Virus record (IMG/VR): IMGVR_UViG_3300044647_002172
Location: 1-21,074 of that record
DNA: 21,074 bases
DNA from: a virus
Strand: one strand, 5' to 3'
Shown here: one piece after another, positions 1-8,196 of the stretch
Layout: the number at the start of each line of letters is the position of its first letter
How positions within the stretch are numbered: the first letter of the stretch is position 1
Notes under the pieces: model-generated
Database searches by the model: none
What the model saw: only the letters and a program-made list of their open reading frames with translations
Told to the model about the DNA's origin: nothing
Program-made: the position numbers and the translations under genes

Positions 1-78
1 GGAGATCAACTGCCGTTGTACATACGGGTTACTAATTGCACCCGGCTGTAGGATATTTGAGGTTGGGATACCAGCCAT
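1..78 (-). CDS. Probable major capsid protein, N-terminal fragment (cut by window edge)
   Basis: An open frame starts at an ATG at 78-76 and runs out of the window after 26 codons without a stop (begins MAGIPTSNILQPGAISNPYV). It lies 30 bases behind the stop of the scaffold-like gene, in the same direction. In tailed phages the gene directly after the scaffold is normally the major capsid protein, and that position is the only basis for the name. The fragment is too short to recognise a fold. It could instead be another head protein. Confidence 0.5.
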   Translation of the reverse strand, partial: MAGIPTSNILQPGAISNPYVQRQLIS

Positions 79-108
79 GATTTTAAAATTTAATGATTAA
101 TAAATGGT

Positions 109-1263
109 TTATTTAGCAAACATTACCGCCGCCAATTTATCCATTTCGGATTGTTGATTATTGGGGCTAAATGTGCCGCTATTTGTGCTGCTTAAATTGA
201 TGTTGCTTTGCTTTTTTAGGTGCATTGCTAATCTCTTGTTTGCAGCATCGTTTACATACTTCTGAGCGATTTTGCCTTCGTTTTGAAGCAGAAAAAGATC
301 CTTCGTCATCTGCTTTGTGTTTAGAGTACCATCGTCATTTACCCATCTTTGGGCAAAAATTACATTGGCATCTAGATTGTTTTCGGCGAATTCACGCAGT
401 TGTTCTGTAACTATTTGTCTTTCTTCTTGGGAAGGTGTATAAGCAACATTAAAATCCACTCCTTCGTCTTTTACTGTTGCGCTAAACCCATCAAACGAAT
501 TGACAACTTCGTTGGCAGAAACGAAAAAGTCATTAATATATTTCTTTTGCGCCTCTATTTCTTCTTGTGTAAAGGTACTTTGTTTTGGAGAGATTTCAGG
601 CAAAACGAGTTGGCTTTTGATTTTCTCCAATTCGGGCTTTGCAAGTTTGGCTTCAATAACCAAACGCTTCTCTATCTCATTAACCTTGCTCTCCCAATTC
701 GCTACCCTTTGTTCGTATTCTGAATCAAGTTCATCGTAATTTTGTTCCGGTTTTTCGGGGATGTTGAACTTCTCCTTAAACAGGAACTCAATTTCGTCTT
801 GCTCTAATTCCTTGTTCTTTTGATACATACTCAGCTTGATAATCTCAGCGGCTGTATTTGCATCTTTGATGTCGGCATTTGCCAACTTCTCTATTTTCTT
901 TTTTTCTTGCAAGAAAGCCAACAAGTCATCCTCTTTCTGCTCTTTTGCGTATTCATAATACTTCCGGCTTTCTTCGTTTTCAAACTTTAATGAAGAACTT
1001 TCTTTAGACTTTTTAAGTTGCTCAATTTCCGATGCAGCCGTGTCCCAGTCATCAAATCCTAGTTTTTGCTTTAGGTATTCGTTAGCATCATAAATTTCTT
1101 CATCAGCCTCTTCTTGCTGTTGCTCTTGTTCTTGTTGGGGTTGGAATTGTTCGTTAGATCCGGTTTCTTTTACTTCCGGCTCTGCCCAATTTTGTTCTGA
1201 AAACGGATTGGATAGATTCGCTTGGTCTAGTGTGGCTTGTTCTGTTGTGGCTTGTTCCGACAT
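109..1263 (-). CDS. Scaffold-like head assembly protein
   Basis: This 384-residue protein is very rich in Glu, Gln and Lys. It has a Gln/Glu-rich low-complexity stretch at about residues 38-57, long charged helices with coiled-coil character at about 75-130 and 175-220, and a polar Asn/Ser/Gln-rich tail ending near KLAAVMFAK. No enzyme motif is visible. An acidic, helical, Gln-rich protein placed between the portal region and the presumed capsid gene is typical of phage scaffolding proteins, which template the procapsid and then leave it. The name rests on composition and gene order, not on a recognised domain. The region from the start codon to codon 5 (MSEQA) is nearly repeated in the leader at 11188-11256, so translation of this gene could be under antisense control. 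Confidence 0.6.
   Translation of the reverse strand: MSEQATTEQATLDQANLSNPFSEQNWAEPEVKETGSNEQFQPQQEQEQQQEEADEEIYDANEYLKQKLGFDDWDTAASEIEQLKKSKESSSLKFENEESRKYYEYAKEQKEDDLLAFLQEKKKIEKLANADIKDANTAAEIIKLSMYQKNKELEQDEIEFLFKEKFNIPEKPEQNYDELDSEYEQRVANWESKVNEIEKRLVIEAKLAKPELEKIKSQLVLPEISPKQSTFTQEEIEAQKKYINDFFVSANEVVNSFDGFSATVKDEGVDFNVAYTPSQEERQIVTEQLREFAENNLDANVIFAQRWVNDDGTLNTKQMTKDLFLLQNEGKIAQKYVNDAANKRLAMHLKKQSNINLSSTNSGTFSPNNQQSEMDKLAAVMFAK
1249..1263. repeat. Start region of scaffold-like gene, repeated at 11188-11202
   Basis: On the plus strand these 15 bases (GGCTTGTTCCGACAT) match 11188-11202 at 14 of 15 positions. On the minus strand they are the ATG and the next four codons of the scaffold-like gene. 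A plus-strand RNA carrying 11188-11202 would pair with this mRNA over 15 bases with one G-U and no mismatch. Confidence 0.6.
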
Positions 1264-1277
1264 ATATTTATTGGTTT

Positions 1278-1649
1278 TTAGCTAAGTGTAAGTAGATATT
1301 GCGTCTTGGCAAAAAGACCGCTTAGTTCTTGAGCAGTATTTGATATGTCGCAATAGTTTTTATCTTCTGCAAACTTCTCAAGTTCATAGGCAAATTTCAG
1401 TCCTTCTTTCACCATATCGGTTAGTGCATCTTGGCTATATGCAGGAATATCGCCAACCTTTACTTTACCAAGCCTTTTGCCATTCATATATCCCATCAAA
1501 AGTTCAGGAATGTCATCCCTAAACTCAAGCAAGCCTTCGTATAGCTTACCCAATGCACCATGTTCTGCAAAAGACCTTGTATCGTGGTGGAATACATGGG
1601 CGGCATCTGAAAAATAAAACAGCTTGCTTCTTATTTCTTCTGGAGTCAT
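1278..1649 (-). CDS. Ferritin/Dps-like helical protein, DUF5856-like
   Basis: A 123-residue, mostly helical protein. The stretch at about 17-60 (AHVFHHDTRSFAEHGALGKL, then YEGLLEFRDDIPELLMGYMNG) resembles DUF5856, a phage family related in fold to the ferritin/Dps four-helix bundle; this is my recognition of the pattern, not a search. Conserved-looking residues are H19 and the H21/H22 pair, then E29-H30 and a D/E-rich second helix, which are the kinds of positions that bind metal or occur at Dps interfaces. The gene lies in the head operon, 14 bases ahead of the scaffold-like gene and next to the preceding stop. Role unknown: a structural helper or a metal/DNA-related protein are both possible. 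Confidence 0.55.
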   Translation of the reverse strand: MTPEEIRSKLFYFSDAAHVFHHDTRSFAEHGALGKLYEGLLEFRDDIPELLMGYMNGKRLGKVKVGDIPAYSQDALTDMVKEGLKFAYELEKFAEDKNYCDISNTAQELSGLFAKTQYLLTLS

Positions 1650-1650
1650 T

Positions 1651-2004
1651 TTATGATATTTTAGTTAGCATTACCAATAACTTAGATACATCATCATCAC
1701 AAGTAATTTTTATGTATCTGCCCACAACATTGAATTTGATAATACCGCCATCTGCTACACCAGTATTAAGACTTGTTGAAGTTGCACCATTTGTTCTTAA
1801 TCCGTATGCATCTACAAAATTTGCCGCAGAAACTGCGCTCCCATCACTAACCCCTTGTATCGCTCCGCTATCTATTGTACTTTGAAAAGATGCCGCTGCC
1901 CCAATAGGCTGTACTAGGCAATAGTCATAATTACTTACATCAATTACTACTGTATTACTATTTGCATTTGCTTCTTCAGCTAAATCTAAATATTGTGCTA
2001 ACAT
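1651..2004 (-). CDS. Hypothetical small head-module protein
   Basis: A 117-residue protein rich in Ala, Ser, Val, Asp and Asn, with alternating hydrophobic stretches (NTVVIDVSNYDYCLVQPIG, IIKFNVVGRYIKITCDDDVS) that suggest a beta-sandwich or jelly-roll-like fold. No signal peptide, membrane segment or enzyme motif is visible. It stops one base before the next gene's start, so it is surely co-transcribed with its neighbours. The beta-rich character and the position among head genes make a minor capsid or decoration role plausible, but this is inference only. Confidence 0.7.
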   Translation of the reverse strand: MLAQYLDLAEEANANSNTVVIDVSNYDYCLVQPIGAAASFQSTIDSGAIQGVSDGSAVSAANFVDAYGLRTNGATSTSLNTGVADGGIIKFNVVGRYIKITCDDDVSKLLVMLTKIS

Positions 2005-2016
2005 TTTTTTATTATT

Positions 2017-2286
2017 TTATGGGTTATATGTTTCTACTGTTTCTCCTGATTCAAGATAGCCGGGGGCGGTTGCAAAAGTCAAATTGGGTTGAATGGGTGA
2101 CACCTTAAAAGAATTTCCATAAAAATCTATAGAATGGATTGTGCCAAGTGTAGTTCCCCCATCGCAGGTTACGGTTTCTCCTACGGTAAATTGTTGCATT
2201 GCTGCTATATCACTTGCGCCAACCGTTACAATTGCTGCTTGCCCCCTCAAGGCTTGGGAATCTTTTGTATTTGTTACTGTTGCCAT
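2017..2286 (-). CDS. Hypothetical small beta-rich head-module protein
   Basis: An 89-residue protein with many Thr, Val and Gly residues and a pattern of short beta strands (FTVGETVTCDGGTTLGTIHS, then NSFKVSPIQPN). The spacing of Gly and Thr resembles a small barrel, with a FTVGETVT...GTI...SF.V pattern. It starts 5 bases after the stop of the Lys-rich small gene and lies 12 bases ahead of the next gene. I do not recognise a family. A decoration or head-completion role would fit the neighbourhood but is not shown. Confidence 0.65.
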   Translation of the reverse strand: MATVTNTKDSQALRGQAAIVTVGASDIAAMQQFTVGETVTCDGGTTLGTIHSIDFYGNSFKVSPIQPNLTFATAPGYLESGETVETYNP

Positions 2287-2291
2287 AGTTT

Positions 2292-2444
2292 TTATTTTTT
2301 CTTTTTAACGGATAGTTTTACTTTTTTAGGCAGTTTCATGCCTTTGGACTCTTTGTTAAATTCATCCACATCTACTCCTTGCTTTTCTAATTTCTTTTTG
2401 TTGATGTTAAAATAAGCAGCCTGAGCTTTACTTTTGTATGGCAT
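2292..2444 (-). CDS. Small Lys-rich phage protein (50 aa)
   Basis: An unlisted short frame from ATG at 2444-2442 to TAA at 2294-2292 encodes 50 residues, about 30% Lys. It begins MPYKSKAQAAYFNINKKKLE, contains GVDVDEFNKESKGMKLPKK and ends in KKKK. The opening MPYKSKAQ..Y plus a later G-x-KLP-[KE]-[KR]-V block is a pattern I know from many very short phage proteins near portal and head genes, whose function is unknown. It fills the otherwise empty 170-base gap between the 89-residue gene and the portal, with 11 and 5 bases of spacing. The strongly basic tail could bind nucleic acid. The start is the only ATG that gives the familiar N-terminus. Confidence 0.7.
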   Translation of the reverse strand: MPYKSKAQAAYFNINKKKLEKQGVDVDEFNKESKGMKLPKKVKLSVKKKK

Positions 2445-2455
2445 ATATTTAATTT

Positions 2456-4867
2456 TTATTGTACTACTTGTTCTTCTTGGACTTGTTCTTCGGGCATTTG
2501 CTCTTCTTGCGGCATTTCTTCTTGCCCCTCTTCCATTCCCTCTTGTTGCTGCATTTGAGCCTCTTGCATACCCTGAGCCATAGCTGCCTCGTTGCCCATG
2601 TTTTCCGCAAATAAAGGTAACGCTATATTTTGTAATACCTCTTGCTCTAAGGCTTTCAATTCTTGTGGGACTTGCAGCCCCTTCTGATAAATCCCAAACA
2701 GCCCTGCAATCATCGTTTTTTTCAAGTCATTGGCAGTCTGCATATCGCTTATCTGCTTCTTGATTGCCAAGTCCATTTCCAAAGTCTTCCGCTTCTCTGC
2801 TTCTGCTGCTTGCGCTGCTGCTATCTGCCCTTGGATTGTCTGCTGTTGATTCATTTGAGCCTGAGCCTGTTGGGTTTCAAGCATCTTCTTCATCGAAATC
2901 CTGTAATATTCTTCCGCTAATTTAACATCTTCCTTTGCAATTCTCAAAATCTTGAATGTATCAATGTACATCGCAAATTGAGGGTTAGAAGCCAAGGCTT
3001 GGTTCATTTTAGCGTCAAGCATCATTATCTCCTGACCTGTTGGCAAAAGCCTTACATCGGTATTGAATATCCGTGTTTGTACATCCTCTTGCTTCAATAA
3101 GTGCCTATATGCCTTTGCCCCAAATGTCACCGATTTGTGAAGTAGGCAGGAGATTTTCCTTGCCGTTTGCTTCATGCACTCCACATAGGCATCGTACATA
3201 TAGTCCGTGGCATTGGCGGCTACTTGTTGGGCAGTTTCAATGTTACCTGTGGTTACCCTTGGCGTTGCTGCCTGTGCGCTCAAATTTGGATCTTCCCCTA
3301 ATTCGTCTTTTAAAACAGAATAGTGGAACTGATATAATTGAATAAGACCTTGCATTTGGGGAAGGAAGCCGGAGTTAGCCAACTCAGTAACAGGTACTGG
3401 AATTTGGTTTCCTTCGTCATCCTTGCCCCTATAATACAGCGAACCCGTCTGATCGTAGAGTTTCATAACATCTATCGTCTTATTGGCATCGCCTAACCCA
3501 TAGTCTATTGATTGCAGGGCATCCCAATTTATCAAAGCCCCGGTGGGTCGCATTTTAGCTACCAACTGCTGCATCTTCAACCTTGCCAAAATCATTTGAT
3601 CGGAAGGCTCTTCTATCTTCTCAGGGATAGCCATGTTTGTCAGGCTATAGTTCTGATACATATAGAAAGAGTAAGAAAACTCCGCATTGCCCGATTCCCT
3701 TGGGTCTTGTGGGCGAATCATATTAGTCTTCAATCCCCACTCCAAAAGAACGCCGATAGTCCTTACATATACGCCTCGGTAGATATTATATTTGGTATCC
3801 TCTATTAACTCTTCGTTATCGCCCATTTTGGGCTGTCTGCCCTTCTTAATTATCGTGCTTTTATTAGCCTTAGTAGTAACTACGGTGTATGGTTCGCTAT
3901 CAACTGACTTTATTTCAAAGTCAAGCACATCAATATTCCATTCATCGTAAGGACGGAACATGGTAACATTCCAATTCACATCCCACCGAAGTTTATCGTT
4001 GTATTGAAAGTCTTTTGCAGTTGCGGCTATATTCCAAATCTCTTCTTCGGTTAATTTGCCTCCGAACTCTTTGCCGTATTGTCTGCGGAGTTCGCTAATT
4101 TTTAATGCCTTTACTTGTCCTCTCCAAGATGTATCACGGAGGTCATTATGTTCTGAATAGCTATATATAGCATTTTCGGGCTTCACCCAATCAACATGAA
4201 TTACTCCCTCTTTGTCCATCCAAGTATAAGTGCCTACAAATCCACACTCAGCACTATCGTGAAGCATTTTATCTTTTAAAACATCGAACCACCCGTTGCT
4301 TTGCAGCACATCGTTGATTCCCATTTCATAAAGAATTTCTTCTGGAAGCCTTTGGAATTGTTTAACCCACAGGTCAAGCTCCTCCTTAGTTTCAGGGATT
4401 TCTTGCTGAGGCATAACCTGCTCACCGCTTATCTCTTGCAGCTTCTGTAAGTATTCACGATTGGCAATATAAAACTCCAATTCGTTGTACTCGTCAATCT
4501 TTTGTTTTTGGGAAAGGTTATCTACGGCTTGTATCTGTATCTTTTCGCTGCGTTGCATCCAACGACCTACCAAGCCTGATATAATTCTATTTACAATCCT
4601 AATTGATTGCCAGTTAATGTTAGCATAATTTGTTTTGCCATTGAAATCCAAAAGGTCTTGAAACTTAGCCATGTTCACCCTGCCATTTGCAGAGTTACGA
4701 TTAAGTTTGTACCTGTTGTTTCTTGTCCAATAGTAAGAACTTATGCCGCCGCCTATTGTTGAATCTATGTATTTGGAAACTTTGATACCGTACTCATCAG
4801 TTGATTTATCTTTTATTGACAAATCATTTAATTGAAATTCCTTCAATATAGTTCCGGTATTTTGCAT
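2456..4867 (-). CDS. Portal protein
   Basis: This 803-residue protein lies directly downstream of TerL, where the portal is usually found, and has the size of the large portals of Bacteroidetes podovirus-like phages. The N-terminal half contains the typical mix of helices around an Arg/Trp-rich region (VNRIISGLVGRWMQRSEKI near 93-111) and WV-P-E-x-I/Y repeats. The middle has long helices and the sequence TPRVTTGNIETAQQVAANAT, which resembles the portal stem/crown transition. The last ~120 residues are Gln/Glu-rich, with AQAQMNQQQ and a strongly acidic MPEEQVQEEQVVQ end, as in portal tunnel/barrel extensions. The portal forms the dodecameric vertex through which DNA is packaged. A TATATTTG promoter element lies just upstream. 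Confidence 0.8.
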   Translation of the reverse strand: MQNTGTILKEFQLNDLSIKDKSTDEYGIKVSKYIDSTIGGGISSYYWTRNNRYKLNRNSANGRVNMAKFQDLLDFNGKTNYANINWQSIRIVNRIISGLVGRWMQRSEKIQIQAVDNLSQKQKIDEYNELEFYIANREYLQKLQEISGEQVMPQQEIPETKEELDLWVKQFQRLPEEILYEMGINDVLQSNGWFDVLKDKMLHDSAECGFVGTYTWMDKEGVIHVDWVKPENAIYSYSEHNDLRDTSWRGQVKALKISELRRQYGKEFGGKLTEEEIWNIAATAKDFQYNDKLRWDVNWNVTMFRPYDEWNIDVLDFEIKSVDSEPYTVVTTKANKSTIIKKGRQPKMGDNEELIEDTKYNIYRGVYVRTIGVLLEWGLKTNMIRPQDPRESGNAEFSYSFYMYQNYSLTNMAIPEKIEEPSDQMILARLKMQQLVAKMRPTGALINWDALQSIDYGLGDANKTIDVMKLYDQTGSLYYRGKDDEGNQIPVPVTELANSGFLPQMQGLIQLYQFHYSVLKDELGEDPNLSAQAATPRVTTGNIETAQQVAANATDYMYDAYVECMKQTARKISCLLHKSVTFGAKAYRHLLKQEDVQTRIFNTDVRLLPTGQEIMMLDAKMNQALASNPQFAMYIDTFKILRIAKEDVKLAEEYYRISMKKMLETQQAQAQMNQQQTIQGQIAAAQAAEAEKRKTLEMDLAIKKQISDMQTANDLKKTMIAGLFGIYQKGLQVPQELKALEQEVLQNIALPLFAENMGNEAAMAQGMQEAQMQQQEGMEEGQEEMPQEEQMPEEQVQEEQVVQ

Positions 4868-4888
4868 AAATGGTACTTAAAATTACCC

Positions 4889-4896
4889 CAAATATA
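4889..4896 (-). promoter_or_regulatory. Bacteroidetes-type -7 promoter element before portal
   Basis: On the minus strand the bases read TATATTTG, a full match to TAnnTTTG, in the 61-base gap between TerL and portal. The predicted start of transcription is near 4882, about 15 bases before the portal ATG. The -33 region is T-rich but has no clear TTTG. This is the best intergenic promoter candidate found in the minus-strand head operon. Confidence 0.5.
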
Positions 4897-4928
4897 TTAT
4901 TTTTCAGTTAAAGAATTTTTTTTTTGAA

Positions 4929-7004
4929 TTAAGGAGCAACTGAATACCCTAACGGATATACTTTAACTAGAGGCACGGTAGGGCTTTTTTCTACAGGGAT
5001 TGGCTCTAAACTGCTCACCAAAGTAATCATTGCGCTTACCGTTCTGTCCGAAGGGGTACGCTTATATGGTCTAAATTTCAGCAAATCTTCTAGCAACTCC
5101 TCGTAATAGATTTTATCAGAATGGTGTTCAGTATAGGTAATCATTGCATCATTCTGTTTGGTCAGGGCAAACTCGGTGGTGGGGAAACCAAAGTGCCTAT
5201 CTACCCTGTCCTTCTTCAGTTTGACCGGGTCTATCGAGTTTTTCGGGAATCGCCCCAAATACCCCACCCTGCCCCTATTTTTGAAATAGGTATAGTAATC
5301 GTCTGACACAAATTCAAAGTAAACCGGGAAGCTCATATACTCGGCGCAAAGTAGAATCTGATTGTACATATCTTCCTTTTCGTTTGGTCTGCCGTATATG
5401 TGTCCTGCAAATATGCCCGTATTCTCAGGGTCATTTATATCAAATTTGATAAAATACCACCCAGATAACTTTGAGCCATACTCCTTGCCCCCTTGTGTAT
5501 TAGAATATCCATCCACTCCTATTACGCCAACCCCTGCCCTTGTAGGCATTCTCAGGTTATTGTTCATCTTGAACTTGTTGTCCTGATCCTTTGGGGGTAG
5601 CGTTAATACCTTCCAACAAAGGTCTGTTTTAGTCGGATCAATATCCCTCCACTTTACTTTCTGCGTATCTATATCCCTATAAAAATGCAAGTACCTGAAT
5701 CTGTTTATAGGGTTTTGCTTTAGGTAGGCTATTTGCTTGTTTATGTTCTGCGTATTAAATATACAGTCCTCCCCATCTACGCTAAAAGCCTCCTCAATAG
5801 TCCTTGCTTCTTTTTTTATACGCTTTGATAGGGATCGAAGGTTGTGCTTTACTGACTCCCTATCCGCTAATATTTCTTTTATTGTCTTTTCTATGTCCGG
5901 GAATCCATATAGATCAAAATTCTTTGCCCGGTCGGCAGACATAAAAAACCGATATAGCCCCGAAGGAGTCCTGCCGTTTTCCTGCCTATTTAATTGGTCG
6001 CTATCATTCCAAAGGCTTTTTGCAGCTTCCTGCACCCCTTCTTTTTCCGAATCCAATTTTTCTACCGTGCTACTGTAAAGAGCCTTGCCTATTATTCGCC
6101 CTTCGTCATCAAGCAAACAATATCGTATAACTTCGTGCCTGTCGTATATATTTACTTCTACCGTCTTCCCCCATTCGTCAGCGAAATATCTGTGCAGTTT
6201 TTGACCATCATAATGTATGGTATCGGCACTACCCCAGTCAATCATTGACCCCAACTCCTCTTTATCTAAGTTGTCCTCTGCCTTCTTCCCTCTTACGTTA
6301 GTTTTTTGAAATCTAATCTCTGACTTGGGCGTTACGCCAAGGCTCATGTCGTATTCTGGACGGAAAAATTTGGGTAGCTTTTTGAACGGAGAAATAACCG
6401 CCTTGGCAAATACTTTTTTAGCGTCATTACCCGTCTTACTTTGGATGCCACCATTAGTCATCCTAGTTCTAGTAATGTATTCGTAAAGGAACAGACCGCC
6501 ACGGAAAGTTTTACCGAAGCGGCGTTTTGTTACCTCAAGCATCCCCATACAGTTGGGGTCTTCGATAACATATTGCAGGAAGTAGAAGTATTCAAGGTCA
6601 GGTTGACGGAATCGGGGATAGCCAATGTCAATCTGAAACCATTGCATATACATATAATGGCTTCCGGTGATGTAGGTTGGCTTACCGTTGTTCATAAACC
6701 AATGCCCATTCAGCCGCCTGTCCCACTCTTGCCTTTTGTAGTCCTCTAATTGCTCATCGTAGAAATCTGGGTCATCTTCTTTTCTTGCCTTTTCGTATTT
6801 CTCTTCTTTTTTTACAACCTCCTTATACCAAGAAGGGAGAGGTACTCTCTCCCAATATTGTTCAGATATATTGCTAGACCTTGTGTATATGCCTCTGAAC
6901 TCAATCTTTTTTGTGGCAACATTATAGACATACCCTTCGGGTGGTATAGAGCAATCTAACCCTTGAATGTTGATGATTGTGCCTCCATCAATTTGATTAT
7001 ACAT
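4929..7004 (-). CDS. terL: Terminase large subunit (TerL)
   Basis: A 691-residue packaging motor with both expected domains. ATPase domain: a Walker A-like loop TKRRFGKTF at 159-167, hydrophobic Walker B RYFADEWGK at 272-280 with D276 and E277, and a coupling motif ALYSSTVEK near 308-315. Nuclease domain (RNase H fold): first Asp in GVIGVDGYSN (D498), an acidic YFEFVSDDYY stretch at about 562-571, and a late Asp in PSDRTVSAMI (D653), the usual three-site arrangement. It pumps DNA into the procapsid through the portal and cuts the concatemer. The N-terminal ~150 residues are Tyr/Trp-rich. The ATG overlaps the end of the preceding gene by 8 bases, indicating coupled translation. Confidence 0.9.
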   Translation of the reverse strand: MYNQIDGGTIINIQGLDCSIPPEGYVYNVATKKIEFRGIYTRSSNISEQYWERVPLPSWYKEVVKKEEKYEKARKEDDPDFYDEQLEDYKRQEWDRRLNGHWFMNNGKPTYITGSHYMYMQWFQIDIGYPRFRQPDLEYFYFLQYVIEDPNCMGMLEVTKRRFGKTFRGGLFLYEYITRTRMTNGGIQSKTGNDAKKVFAKAVISPFKKLPKFFRPEYDMSLGVTPKSEIRFQKTNVRGKKAEDNLDKEELGSMIDWGSADTIHYDGQKLHRYFADEWGKTVEVNIYDRHEVIRYCLLDDEGRIIGKALYSSTVEKLDSEKEGVQEAAKSLWNDSDQLNRQENGRTPSGLYRFFMSADRAKNFDLYGFPDIEKTIKEILADRESVKHNLRSLSKRIKKEARTIEEAFSVDGEDCIFNTQNINKQIAYLKQNPINRFRYLHFYRDIDTQKVKWRDIDPTKTDLCWKVLTLPPKDQDNKFKMNNNLRMPTRAGVGVIGVDGYSNTQGGKEYGSKLSGWYFIKFDINDPENTGIFAGHIYGRPNEKEDMYNQILLCAEYMSFPVYFEFVSDDYYTYFKNRGRVGYLGRFPKNSIDPVKLKKDRVDRHFGFPTTEFALTKQNDAMITYTEHHSDKIYYEELLEDLLKFRPYKRTPSDRTVSAMITLVSSLEPIPVEKSPTVPLVKVYPLGYSVAP

Positions 7005-7341
7005 CCTGTGCTTTGTTATCTCCTAATTGGTTGGCTATGCTTTCAGGTGTCGTAATATTCCGCTTTGTTTTTACATCTTTTTCTTCGTCCCCAGTAACAC
7101 CTCCTGCTATACCTAACGCAGATATGGCATTTGATATGTTTGAAGCATCGTTCCATACTATCTTCATCCTCTCAAATGTCTTGTCTTTTGGATCGTCAAG
7201 GGCTATGCTATTAAGATCAATTCTATTTAGCAAATCTGCCATTTCATTGGCTTTTCTATTAAGACTATAGTACAGCTTTGCAATACCGTTCTGTTCGTAA
7301 AGTTCAATTTTCTTTAAAAGCTGTTCGATGGATTCGGGCAT
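6997..7341 (-). CDS. Hypothetical protein before TerL; candidate small terminase subunit
   Basis: A 114-residue protein with a helical N-terminal half (MPESIEQLLKKIELYEQ and the KANEMADLLNRID region) and a charged C-terminal tail. It directly precedes TerL and overlaps its start by 8 bases, the usual place of the small terminase subunit, which recognises packaging sites on phage DNA. I see no clear helix-turn-helix and no family I can name, so TerS is a positional guess. Its helical core with Leu spacing would suit an oligomer. Confidence 0.6.
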   Translation of the reverse strand: MPESIEQLLKKIELYEQNGIAKLYYSLNRKANEMADLLNRIDLNSIALDDPKDKTFERMKIVWNDASNISNAISALGIAGGVTGDEEKDVKTKRNITTPESIANQLGDNKAQDV

Positions 7342-7347
7342 ATATAT

Positions 7348-8196
7348 TTATTTAGGCATTGGTCTTACATAAGGCTTTGCAACGCCTTGAGTAGCTTGTT
7401 TCAAATAGTCGTTTAACTTATTGGTATCTCCTTGTAGCAATTCCAAGTCGCCTTTATTTATACCTTTTATATAATCTCCAGATGCTTCGCTAAATTGTCC
7501 GTCCTTCAAAAATCCAATTAGACTGCCACTTGGTCCATATATCTCTAGCCCCAAGTCTTGTATTGCTTTTTGAACCATAGGCTGTCTTATTGCAGCAGTA
7601 GGAGGAATGGGCGGTGTTGGTTGTGTTTGCGTGGTTACTTTTGGATTCTTAACTGATAATTTGGCTTTATTTTTCTGTGTTGTCATTGCCTGATCAAAAG
7701 CCGCTTTTTGAGCGTTTTTTATTTCTTGCTTTAATGACGGATCTAAATTTTGAAAATTTTCATCTACTGTTACAAATCCAGTTTTTATAACTTCACCGCT
7801 AGGCAATTTAACCGCTCCTGTTGGGAACTTAAAACTTGTTGTCTTACTACCGGGTTTTTCATCTGCTGTAGATAGTCCCGGAAATATATCTTGTTTGGTT
7901 TCCATAGAAGCCCTGCCCTCACTAACATCTTTATTCATTCTACCTCTTAAATCTATAAACTCTTGCTGAATTATTTTTACGTTCTCAGGCTTAACTAGAG
8001 AATTAGGAAATAATTTAGCATATTCTTTAACCTTCTTCATACCCTCATTTGTTTCGGGCGTATCCCCAACATCTAATGTTTTGCTACCTTTTAACCCTTT
8101 GGATTCTAACCAATCAACATAAGTATTCCAATCTTGCCTTAACTTATTTTTGTCTATTTGTGGAGTTCTTGCTGCTAATATTGGGCTTACTGGCAT
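7348..8196 (-). CDS. Hypothetical phage structural-type protein
   Basis: A 282-residue protein. The first ~120 residues follow a pattern I associate with uncharacterised virion proteins of Bacteroidetes phages: W-x-x-Y-x-x-W-L-x-x-K-x-L-x-G-S (WNTYVDWLESKGLKGS), then helices and later GSKTTSFKFP. A Pro/Thr/Gln linker (about 185-205) separates a short C-terminal part that ends in KPYVRPMPK. No catalytic motif, signal peptide or membrane segment is visible. It overlaps the upstream gene by 10 bases and lies 6 bases before the next. Being in the packaging/head operon, it is likely virion-associated; function unknown. Confidence 0.6.
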   Translation of the reverse strand: MPVSPILAARTPQIDKNKLRQDWNTYVDWLESKGLKGSKTLDVGDTPETNEGMKKVKEYAKLFPNSLVKPENVKIIQQEFIDLRGRMNKDVSEGRASMETKQDIFPGLSTADEKPGSKTTSFKFPTGAVKLPSGEVIKTGFVTVDENFQNLDPSLKQEIKNAQKAAFDQAMTTQKNKAKLSVKNPKVTTQTQPTPPIPPTAAIRQPMVQKAIQDLGLEIYGPSGSLIGFLKDGQFSEASGDYIKGINKGDLELLQGDTNKLNDYLKQATQGVAKPYVRPMPK

